From assembly GCF_019132875.1 (NCBI RefSeq), contig NZ_JAHSPF010000004.1, positions 62,001 through 126,000 on the forward strand: a DNA stretch of 64,000 nucleotides. The letters run 5' to 3'. Below, piece after piece: positions 41,894-49,733 of this stretch (positions are counted from its first letter, which is position 1; each line of letters opens with the position of its first letter). This DNA is from Erwinia phyllosphaerae (GTDB taxonomy: Bacteria; Pseudomonadota; Gammaproteobacteria; Enterobacterales; Enterobacteriaceae). The notes beneath the pieces were generated by a model that saw only the letters and a list, made by a program, of their open reading frames with translations, was not told the origin of the DNA and did no database searches. A program made the position numbers and the translations under genes.

Positions 41894-42391
41894 ATGACGA
41901 TGATATCACCCGGAGGGCTTGCTCTCCTTGAGCATGCGGCCGGTTTTAAAGGAAACATTGCCATGCTGCTTTCGACCCGGCGCTGGGAAGATGCGCTGGC
42001 ATACTGGGTTGAGAATGTGCCTGTACAGGAGCTGCTCGAAAAAGTCTTGCCCATTATTGTGGATGGCGCAGATAGCGAAGAGCAGACCTGCGTCAACGCT
42101 ATTCGCGGCTGGCTGAAGGAGCGCAATGATGCTGCTCGCCGTCATATTTTTGAGCAGGCTGAATCGTTAGGTTTTGCGACGCCTCTGGGCGCCATCGGCC
42201 TGGCGCTGTTCTGGATGGACGGTAGCCTGACGCCACCGGAATGCGAACCGGTCTATGCCGAAAAGCACCTTGCGCCGCTAATGTTGTGCACCGCAGTCAA
42301 ACTACTCAGCGTTTCACTTGCCGCAGATAATCCACCGGTTGCAGGAGCAAAACTGCTTTTTTCCCGTGGCTATAACATGGAGGTGGCGTAA
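41894..42391 (+). CDS. DUF6931-like T6SS-associated protein between VgrG and PAAR
   Basis: 165 residues from MTMISPGGLALLEHAAGF (AAGGAG lies 6 bases before the ATG). Mostly alpha-helical by composition. ERNDAARRHIFEQAESLGFATPLGAIGLALFWMDGSLTP and PVYAEKHLAPLMLCTAVKLLSVS resemble what I know as the DUF6931 family, often found beside VgrG and PAAR genes. Its stop overlaps the PAAR ATG by one base. A role as adaptor or chaperone for loading the spike is plausible from position but not shown. Confidence 0.6.
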   Translation: MTMISPGGLALLEHAAGFKGNIAMLLSTRRWEDALAYWVENVPVQELLEKVLPIIVDGADSEEQTCVNAIRGWLKERNDAARRHIFEQAESLGFATPLGAIGLALFWMDGSLTPPECEPVYAEKHLAPLMLCTAVKLLSVSLAADNPPVAGAKLLFSRGYNMEVA

Positions 42392-42690
42392 TGGGACTTC
42401 CTGCAGCCAGAGTCGGCGATATGCACGTTTGCCCTATGATGACGCCAGGCGTCCCGCCCATTCCGCACGTCGGCGGGCCCATTCTCGCCCCGGCGTCGCC
42501 GACCGTGCTGATAGGCGGTGTACCGGCAGCGGGTATGGGATCGGCCGCGGTTTGCGTTGGGCCGCCCGATAGCGTTGTTGTCGGAAGCGCTAAGGTGCTT
42601 ATCGGTGGCAAACCCGCAGCCCGCATGGGCGATAGCTGTGCGCACGGCGGCACCATTGTCGCTGGCTGCCCAACCGTACTGATCTCCTGA
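42391..42690 (+). CDS. T6SS PAAR-domain spike-tip protein
   Basis: 99 residues forming one PAAR domain: PAARVGDMHVCPM, then repeated PTVLIGG / KVLIGGKPAARMGDSC, with His and Cys residues placed to bind the tip zinc. There is no N- or C-terminal toxin extension, so it serves as a plain tip that may bind separate effectors. It overlaps the preceding gene by one base and tssA follows after 10 bases. Confidence 0.92.
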   Translation: MGLPAARVGDMHVCPMMTPGVPPIPHVGGPILAPASPTVLIGGVPAAGMGSAAVCVGPPDSVVVGSAKVLIGGKPAARMGDSCAHGGTIVAGCPTVLIS

Positions 42691-42700
42691 TGGACCGCTA

Positions 42701-43765
42701 ATGAATAACGATTTGGATTTACTGTTGGCCCCCGTTTCGGGCAGTGCGCCGGCAGGGATAAATGTTGAATACGAGCAGGTATACGAAGACATTCGCCAGG
42801 CGCGCGAAAGCGATCCCGATTATTTACCGCAGGATGAGTGGAGCACCACCTTGCGTAAGGCGGACTGGCCAAAAGTTATCAGGCTCAGCAGCCAGGTGTT
42901 GCGCGACAGCAGCAAGGATATGCAGGTGGCCTGCTGGCTGGTTGAAGGGCTGGCGCAACAAAACGGGATTGCCGGCGCGGCGCGCGGCTTTTACTTTTTA
43001 GCGCGTTTTATCGAAGGCTACTGGGAGAGCGGCTGGCCGGAAAACAGCGAGGATAACATGGCGATACGCCACGCTATTTTCAGTCGGCTGGACCGGCAGC
43101 TGGCGCAAATGCTGGTCACCAGACCACTGCTGGAAAAGCCAGAAAGCTCGCTCGAGTACTGGCAGAAGGTCCTGGCCCACGAGCATCTGATGACGCTGAA
43201 AGAGGCAAGTGACGAGGAGGAGGATGATGATTATACGATGGAGAATTACCAGCGGTGGGTAAGCCAGCTTTCGCCGGAAAGGATTGCCGCGCTGGATGCA
43301 GATCTTCACCAGCTTGATGATGGGCTGCACCATTTTATCGCCAGTTATCAGCATGTCGGCAGGCTGGAACACGCCGCCATGCCGCACATGTGCCAGATCC
43401 TTGAAGAGTTACAGGCGCTGACGGGACGACTCTATAAGCATGTTGCCCCCGTTACCGATGACGCTGACATTGACGACATCATGCAGCAGAACGTACTGGC
43501 TGCCAGCGGTGAAGAGAATTGCGCGGTACCGCTGGCCGGGAGCGTTGCCAGCCAGAAAATGTCTCGCGATCTTGCTATCACACAAATGTTAACCATCGCC
43601 CATTTTTTTCGCCAGACGGAGCCTTCCAGTCCCGTTCCTTTTTTAATGGAGCGTGCGGCGCGCTGGGCAAATATGACGCTGACCGAATGGTTAGAGGAGA
43701 TGCTGCGGGACGACGGCACGCTGCAAACTATTCATAACGTTTTAACCGGGCCGGAAAAAGAATGA
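42701..43765 (+). CDS. tssA: T6SS cap/assembly protein TssA
   Basis: 354 residues. The N-terminal ImpA domain (about 1-120) has LLAPVSGSAPAGINVEYEQVYEDIRQARE and SKDMQVACWLVEGLAQQNG. The C-terminal part (about 280-350, RDLAITQMLTIAHFFRQTEPSSPVPFLMERAARWANMTLTEWL) is the standard TssA ending. TssA primes baseplate docking and tail polymerisation. Its stop overlaps tssJ by 4 bases. A second ImpA-domain protein lies at the operon end (VasL-like). Confidence 0.92.
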   Translation: MNNDLDLLLAPVSGSAPAGINVEYEQVYEDIRQARESDPDYLPQDEWSTTLRKADWPKVIRLSSQVLRDSSKDMQVACWLVEGLAQQNGIAGAARGFYFLARFIEGYWESGWPENSEDNMAIRHAIFSRLDRQLAQMLVTRPLLEKPESSLEYWQKVLAHEHLMTLKEASDEEEDDDYTMENYQRWVSQLSPERIAALDADLHQLDDGLHHFIASYQHVGRLEHAAMPHMCQILEELQALTGRLYKHVAPVTDDADIDDIMQQNVLAASGEENCAVPLAGSVASQKMSRDLAITQMLTIAHFFRQTEPSSPVPFLMERAARWANMTLTEWLEEMLRDDGTLQTIHNVLTGPEKE

Positions 43766-44328
43766 GCATTAACTTCCCGCTGAACATTTTACTGCTGCTG
43801 GCGCTGTCCGGCTGTGCCAGTAAGCCGGAGCCTACGCCGCCGGTCGCAGACGCCGTTTTTGCCAGCAGTGCTATTACGATAAAACTAAACGCTCGCCCCG
43901 ATTTAAATAAGGTTAACGAGCTGGCCACCAGCTGTACCGTTCTGGTTCTGCAAGCGGCAGATGAACCAGCCTTACATAAGTTACTGGAAAACCCCGCCAT
44001 GCTGAAAGGGCTGTTTATGGGCTCCGATGCCGGTGAGGCTCTGCTGAACATTGACCGCTACGTCATGATGCCGGGCCAGACCGCCACCTTGCATATCGAC
44101 AGGGTAATGAACGCCCGGCATATTGCGCTGGTCGCAGGCTATTACCCGTTTCCCGACAGGCAGCACGCCGTCACTTTTACTCTTCCCGAGCGCATTTACA
44201 CCACGGGCTGGTGGCAAAAAGTGAAGCATGCCGAACTCTTGCCGCTTACCGTTTCTGTCACGTTGGGCAGCCGCAGCATTCTGCGTAATGAAATAATCAG
44301 CCCGGCGGGCCACGGCAAGGAGCAGTAA
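43762..44328 (+). CDS. tssJ: T6SS outer-membrane lipoprotein TssJ (VasD)
   Basis: 188 residues. The lipoprotein signal ends LSGC (Cys 18) with Ala at +2, favouring outer-membrane sorting. The TssJ domain follows, with SSAITIKLNARPDLNKV, SCTVLVLQAAD and the conserved VMMPGQTATLHIDRVMNARHIALVAGYYPF. It anchors the TssM periplasmic domain at the outer membrane. It overlaps tssA by 4 bases and tssK by 1. Confidence 0.93.
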   Translation: MSINFPLNILLLLALSGCASKPEPTPPVADAVFASSAITIKLNARPDLNKVNELATSCTVLVLQAADEPALHKLLENPAMLKGLFMGSDAGEALLNIDRYVMMPGQTATLHIDRVMNARHIALVAGYYPFPDRQHAVTFTLPERIYTTGWWQKVKHAELLPLTVSVTLGSRSILRNEIISPAGHGKEQ

Positions 44329-45719
44329 TGTATCCGGAACAGCAGCAAATTTACTGGCACTCAGGCCTTTATTTACAGCCACAGCATTTTCAGTCTTTAG
44401 ACCTGCATAATGCCTGGCTGCATGCCCGCTACAACCAGCTGGCCCGACCCTATAACGTGGGGATTATCGAGGTGACTATAAATAGTGTAGCGCTGGAAGA
44501 CGCCGTCCTGAGCGTTGATAATCTTCGGTTTTTGATGCCTGGCGGCGATTATCTACAGTATCCGGGCAACTGTCAGATAGCAAAAAGGGACTTCCGCGAC
44601 CTGTGGCAACATCGCGATCGGCCGCTGACCTTCTGGCTGGCCCTGAAGCGTTTTGATCCCGTGCATCGCAACGTAACCCTGCCGGGAAAGGAGGGCGAAC
44701 GTGCCGGTACGCGCTGGCTGAGCGGTGGCGAAGCCACGATGATGAAGGATGTTTACGATCACGCGCCTGACGCGGCAGTTACCCGGCTGAGCTATAACGT
44801 GCAGCTGCTGACGGATGCGGAAAAAGAGAGCGCGGTGGACTGCGAATATCTGCCGCTGATCCGTCTCAGCCACGATGGTGAAAAAGTGATTTGCGATCCC
44901 GACTTTTCGGCCCCGGCCGTTACGCTACGCGGATCGCCCACGCTCGCCTACCTGATCGATTCACTCTATTTTGAAATTAGCGCCCGCACCAAAAAGCTGG
45001 AGGAGTATAAGCGTACCGCGCATCTCAATAGCCGCCGTGAAAGCGGTAATCAGCTAATCCAGCTGCTCGCCATCCGTTCACTGAACCGGGCGCTGCCGAT
45101 ATTAAAAAACTATATTGAGGCGCAGCAGGTTCATCCGTGGCAAATCTACAACCTGCTTTGCCAGCTGACGGGCGATCTCTCTTCTTTCAGCGACAGCTGC
45201 TCCTGCCTGGGAGAATGGCGGGGAGAAGAGCACGCAGCGCTGCGCTACGATCACTATCAGCTTTGTCATAGCTTCAGCCGCGTGCGGCAGACGTTGCTTG
45301 CGCTGATCAACGATCTGGTACTGGAAAACAACACTTATATCAGGCTGGGTCACGAAAAAGGCATTTACAGCAGCGCGCTGGAAGAGGTCGCAGCAGGTAA
45401 AAAAGGCCAAATTTTGCTGATGCTGCGATCCTCGCAGATTGCTTTTGATGATAAACGATTCAGCCAGACGGGCAATTTCAAGCTTGCTGCACGAGAAGCC
45501 ATTGACGATCTCATCCAGCATGCGCTACCGGGTATTCCGATTACGCGCTGCGCGGAAATCCCTCATGGCGTGCCAAACCGTAACGATACCGCCTGCTATT
45601 TTATCCGGCGCGATGGCGAACTCTGGCAGCAGGTCGAAACGAACCGCAGCATTGCCTTTTACTCCCCCGATATGCCTGATGATTTGCTGGTACAGCTTGT
45701 CTGTATGGAGGGCGAATGA
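44328..45719 (+). CDS. tssK: T6SS baseplate-membrane connector TssK (VasE)
   Basis: 463 residues. Starts with the typical IYWHSGLYLQPQHFQSLDLH and contains SLYFEISARTKKLEEYKR and RSLNRALPILKNYIEAQQVHPWQIYNLLCQLTGDLSSF. TssK links the cytoplasmic baseplate to the TssJLM membrane complex. The end overlaps tssL by 4 bases. Confidence 0.95.
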   Translation: MYPEQQQIYWHSGLYLQPQHFQSLDLHNAWLHARYNQLARPYNVGIIEVTINSVALEDAVLSVDNLRFLMPGGDYLQYPGNCQIAKRDFRDLWQHRDRPLTFWLALKRFDPVHRNVTLPGKEGERAGTRWLSGGEATMMKDVYDHAPDAAVTRLSYNVQLLTDAEKESAVDCEYLPLIRLSHDGEKVICDPDFSAPAVTLRGSPTLAYLIDSLYFEISARTKKLEEYKRTAHLNSRRESGNQLIQLLAIRSLNRALPILKNYIEAQQVHPWQIYNLLCQLTGDLSSFSDSCSCLGEWRGEEHAALRYDHYQLCHSFSRVRQTLLALINDLVLENNTYIRLGHEKGIYSSALEEVAAGKKGQILLMLRSSQIAFDDKRFSQTGNFKLAAREAIDDLIQHALPGIPITRCAEIPHGVPNRNDTACYFIRRDGELWQQVETNRSIAFYSPDMPDDLLVQLVCMEGE

Positions 45720-46339
45720 AATCGTTACTGAACTGCTATTTGCCGGTTTTTAAAACGGGCGTAAGTTTTAAATTAGCGCCGGAAAAACATCCTGAATTTA
45801 CTCTTTTCCAGCAGCAGATAATGACGGATATTTCCCGCTCCATGGCTGCGGCTGAGCAATATTTTGCTCAGGGTGATTGCCGCAGTGCCTGTTTTGCCGT
45901 GGTGGTTTGGTTTGATGAGCTGGTATTGCAGTCATCGCCAGAATGGATTGACAGCTGGCGAAGGAATCTTCTGCAAACGCGATTATTTGATACGGCCATT
46001 GGCGGCAGTGATTTTTTTTCCCGCTTTGAAAAAATCAATAAAAAAAACTGGCCGCTGCGCCAGGTTTATCTTTTTTGCCTGTTGCTGGGGTTTAAAGGCA
46101 TCTATGCCTGGCAAGATAAAAACCTGTTGCAACAGCGCATTGCGGCAGAGCGTGACTGTTTTCCTGAGGAGTGGCAAGACGCCGGCGCAACCCGACTGAT
46201 AAATGTTACCGCCAGCGAAGGTGAGTCACGCCTGACGCGTTATGCTTTTTTTCTGAACAAGCCCGTTCTCGCGGGCAGCGTTATTTTTATTTACCTGATA
46301 ATGGTGATGTCAGGCTTATATCTGTTGAAGGGAGTCTGA
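45716..46339 (+). CDS. tssL: T6SS inner-membrane protein TssL (DotU), short form
   Basis: 207 residues. Cytoplasmic helical DotU domain (FAVVVWFDELVLQS, LLQTRLFDTAIGGSDFFSRF, LRQVYLFCLLLGFKGIY), then one C-terminal membrane helix (about 184-204). It has no OmpA-like peptidoglycan-binding extension, so anchoring to the cell wall must be supplied by another protein. Overlaps tssK by 4 bases. Confidence 0.93.
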   Translation: MKSLLNCYLPVFKTGVSFKLAPEKHPEFTLFQQQIMTDISRSMAAAEQYFAQGDCRSACFAVVVWFDELVLQSSPEWIDSWRRNLLQTRLFDTAIGGSDFFSRFEKINKKNWPLRQVYLFCLLLGFKGIYAWQDKNLLQQRIAAERDCFPEEWQDAGATRLINVTASEGESRLTRYAFFLNKPVLAGSVIFIYLIMVMSGLYLLKGV

Positions 46340-46343
46340 TCTT

Positions 46344-49300
46344 TTGAAAAAAGCACTCTGTTTATTAGCGTGGGCTTTTTTTCTGTGCCTGCTTTTTTCT
46401 CTTTGCTTTTATTTTGCGCTCTGGTCTGGAAAGGGCCTGCTTAAAGCAGCGTTGCTCTGGCTTTTCTTTATTGTGATCCTTTGCCTGTTCTTTTTAATTC
46501 GAGCAGCGCTAACGGTTGTTAATGAAAAAAAATTGCTTGGTAAGCTACTGCCCCGGCACGCGTTTACCCGCACGGAACACCTGCTGTTTGGGCAGTGGAA
46601 GAAAGGCCTGCACCTGGTAAAGCGGGTTTATAAGAAAAAACAGCTTCCCTGGCTGATATTAACCGGCTCCGCCAGCGGTAAATCAACGCTGATGACCCAC
46701 GCCGGCATGGCGCAGTGTCTGGACAACCTCGAAAACAACGTGCTGCCTACGCGCACGGTGCGATGGTGGCACTTTCGTCACGCGGCTTTTCTGGAGCTAT
46801 CCAGCCGCTTTCTGATTGCTGGCAATCCGTTAGCGACCAGCTGGCCGCGCCTGGTGGACTGGCTTCGTTCGGCACCTACGCCCGCCGGTATCGTCGTGAC
46901 GGTTTCCGCCGGGGAGCTGTTCAGCGGCGAGCCGCAGCCGGAAAGGCTGGCCCAGCTGGTACGGATGCAGCTGGCACCGCTATTGAAAAAGTTACAAAGG
47001 AGACTGCCGGTTTATGTGATCGTGACCGGTTGCGATGGGCTTGCTGGTTTTAGCTCATGGGTAAAAAAACTCTCTACGCTACAGCAACAGCAGGCGTTGG
47101 GACGCCACTGGCGGCAGTCACCGTTGCCAGACGAGAAAGACCCGGGCCTGCTGGATTCGCTGTTTCTGCCGCTTAAAGAGGGGCTGGACAGAGCGCGTCT
47201 CGGTCACTTGTCGGGGCAGGTTGCCGATGAAAGCCTGCCCGATCTGCTGGCGTTTCCTGAGGAAATGATGCGCCTGCAGCAGCCCGTGCAGCGTTATGTC
47301 GCCACGCTTTGCGCCACGGACTCCTTCTCAGCGTCAGGGCAGCTGGCAGGGATCTGGTTTACCGCCGCACTGCCGGACGGCCCAAACCGCCTGCGCGGTT
47401 ACTTTATGGATGAACTGCTGACGCTGATACCTGAATTAAGCCAGCAGCGGGAGCCGGTATACAGTGGTTACTACCGACGCTATGCCCGCTGGGGAGGCCT
47501 GGCCGCTACCGCTTTGGTGCTGACACTGTTACTGGCCAGCGCTGGCAGTACGCTACAGCTGATTACTGGCGACAGCAACAGCCTGACGGATGACGTTAGC
47601 CGACTTTTGCGCATCGAGACCAGTGCCGATCGTTTCCGCTATTTGCCGTTCCGTATGGTGCTCAGCCACTATCAGCAGCGTCTTGCAGAAAAGCTTGTGG
47701 CTGCCGCTGCTGTACGGCCCATTGATATTAACAAAGCGACAGAGCAGTACACGTCCTTGTTTGACAAAGCCAGTGCCGAACAACAGCGTAAGCTGATTAT
47801 CGCGCTGGCTGAGGCGATAGCCAGCAAACAAGCGATGCGTAACAACGCTCCGCTGGCTTCTCTTGCGCCGGTTTTACCTTCGCTGACGATGTTTGCAAGC
47901 TCTGGTCCGCTCTCACCCACACATAGCCTTATTGTACAGCGTGCTTTACTGAACGGGCCACAGGGCGCCGCGCAGCTTCAGCATCTGCGTCAGCTGTTGC
48001 AGCTGTTGGTTAATCGCGATCCGCAATGGCAGTGGCTGCTTGCTCCCGTCGCTGAGCTACCGGCTATTCGGCTGGCGGATTTTTTACCCGCAACTACGAA
48101 TGCGATAGTTATTGAAAGTAGCTGGACAGTGCAGGGACGCCAGCAGCTGCAGGCCTGGCTGGAGCAAATCCGCATGGCGGCGGGTGAACGGCTTCCCGCG
48201 CTGGACAAGTTTGAACAGCACTATAACGCGCTGAGACAGGCGGCCTGGCAGAAATTTATGGTTGAGCTGTCCCGACAGGCAATCCCTTTTTATAGCGCCG
48301 GGCAATGGACAGATATCCTGCTGGCGATTGGTGATGAAAAAGGGCCAGCGCTGCGCTTTGTTACCCTTGCAGAACAGCAGCTTAGCGATATCAGCGCGCA
48401 GGAGGCCGCGCCCTGGCTGAGGCAGCTTCGTCGGCTGAGTAAGGTGCAGACCACGGCGAAATTGCAAAAATGGCTGCGGCAGAAAAGCCTGCTGGAGAGC
48501 GAGCTACGTCAAAAGATCGCCGGACCGCAAGCCAGTCCAGGGATTTCCATTGCGCAAGTGGAGGCCTGGCATGCCTGGCGCAAAAGCGCTCAGCTTGCCG
48601 TGTCTGCTGCGCTGGGTGCGCCTGCAAACACACTGCTGACGGCAGGACTTTTCCAGAGTGCTACAGATAAGGCCGAAAACCCATTGCGGGCGCTTCGTCT
48701 GCCGCAAAACAGCCTGCGCAAAGAACTCCTGATTGCTGACCCGGCTACCGACAGGTTCTGGCTTCTGTATGCACTGGAAGAGCGGCTGCTGGTGGCGCAT
48801 GCCATGCAGCAAACCGGCTGTTGGCTACAGCAGCAGTGGGAAAAAACCGTGCTTTGGCCGCTCGATAAGCTGAAGTCGCGCTTGTCGTACGATGAACTAC
48901 AAGACCGTTCCCGGCTTTACCTGTCAGCCTTTATGCGTGGCCCGGCGAAAGAGGTGCTGGTAGCCGACAGTCGCGGGGTGACAAGCGGGACTTATGCAGA
49001 ACAGCAGGTACCGCTAACCCCCTCGTTTTTACTGTTAGTCAACGAAATGCTACGACCCGATGATCTGCTGGCGCTGCCTGAACGTCAGTCTCTCCAGCTG
49101 GATGCAAGGCTGTCGCGGCTGCGGGAACAACAGCAAGTGTTAAAAGAAGAAAAGGCGACGCTGGAGGCCCGCTCGGCCGAACTGACGTTACAAAGCCTGC
49201 CGGCGACTATTCCCGGCGGCGCACGTCTGATGCCGACAGGTACCACGCTGACGCTCTTTTGCGGCGATCGACAATGGTCGCTGGACAGTATGAATTTCAG

Positions 49301-49733
49301 CGACCGGGCGACTTTTCTCTGGCGTCCCGGCCATTGTCAGCGGGTCACGCAAACTATCAAATTCCCCGGCTTTCAGCTTGCTTATCACTATAAAGGCGAC
49401 GGCGCATGGCCGGAATTTTTAAACGCTATCGCTAATGGGCAGCATAGCTACAGTGCCGACGACTTTCCTGAGCAGGCCGATTTTTTACGGGCGCAAAACA
49501 TTCATACCGTGCTGGTGCGCTACCAGGCCGGGCCGCTGGATGAAGTATTAGATCTCTGGCAGCAATGGCAGGAAACGGCGCAGGCTTTACGTGACAACGT
49601 CACCGATCGGTACGATCTTGCTCAAGAAACTTTTGATGATGAAAACCAAAAAGAAGATTTATCCGCTTTGCCGGTGACCATTGCAGCTTGTCACCAGCAC
49701 TCTTTCTCCTCTGTTCGCCAGGAAACACCATGA
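46344..49733 (+). CDS. tssM: T6SS inner-membrane protein TssM (IcmF)
   Basis: 1129 residues. The start is a TTG 9 bases after GGGAG and 4 bases past the tssL stop. Two N-terminal helices (about 5-27 and 32-54) are followed by an NTPase-like domain with TGSASGKST (107-115). This differs from the usual G-x4-GK(S/T) because the first Gly is Thr. A third membrane helix is at about 385-402, and the large periplasmic IcmF-C domain reaches TssJ. The end overlaps tssH by 4 bases. Membrane-complex core of the T6SS. Confidence 0.94.
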   Translation: MKKALCLLAWAFFLCLLFSLCFYFALWSGKGLLKAALLWLFFIVILCLFFLIRAALTVVNEKKLLGKLLPRHAFTRTEHLLFGQWKKGLHLVKRVYKKKQLPWLILTGSASGKSTLMTHAGMAQCLDNLENNVLPTRTVRWWHFRHAAFLELSSRFLIAGNPLATSWPRLVDWLRSAPTPAGIVVTVSAGELFSGEPQPERLAQLVRMQLAPLLKKLQRRLPVYVIVTGCDGLAGFSSWVKKLSTLQQQQALGRHWRQSPLPDEKDPGLLDSLFLPLKEGLDRARLGHLSGQVADESLPDLLAFPEEMMRLQQPVQRYVATLCATDSFSASGQLAGIWFTAALPDGPNRLRGYFMDELLTLIPELSQQREPVYSGYYRRYARWGGLAATALVLTLLLASAGSTLQLITGDSNSLTDDVSRLLRIETSADRFRYLPFRMVLSHYQQRLAEKLVAAAAVRPIDINKATEQYTSLFDKASAEQQRKLIIALAEAIASKQAMRNNAPLASLAPVLPSLTMFASSGPLSPTHSLIVQRALLNGPQGAAQLQHLRQLLQLLVNRDPQWQWLLAPVAELPAIRLADFLPATTNAIVIESSWTVQGRQQLQAWLEQIRMAAGERLPALDKFEQHYNALRQAAWQKFMVELSRQAIPFYSAGQWTDILLAIGDEKGPALRFVTLAEQQLSDISAQEAAPWLRQLRRLSKVQTTAKLQKWLRQKSLLESELRQKIAGPQASPGISIAQVEAWHAWRKSAQLAVSAALGAPANTLLTAGLFQSATDKAENPLRALRLPQNSLRKELLIADPATDRFWLLYALEERLLVAHAMQQTGCWLQQQWEKTVLWPLDKLKSRLSYDELQDRSRLYLSAFMRGPAKEVLVADSRGVTSGTYAEQQVPLTPSFLLLVNEMLRPDDLLALPERQSLQLDARLSRLREQQQVLKEEKATLEARSAELTLQSLPATIPGGARLMPTGTTLTLFCGDRQWSLDSMNFSDRATFLWRPGHCQRVTQTIKFPGFQLAYHYKGDGAWPEFLNAIANGQHSYSADDFPEQADFLRAQNIHTVLVRYQAGPLDEVLDLWQQWQETAQALRDNVTDRYDLAQETFDDENQKEDLSALPVTIAACHQHSFSSVRQETP

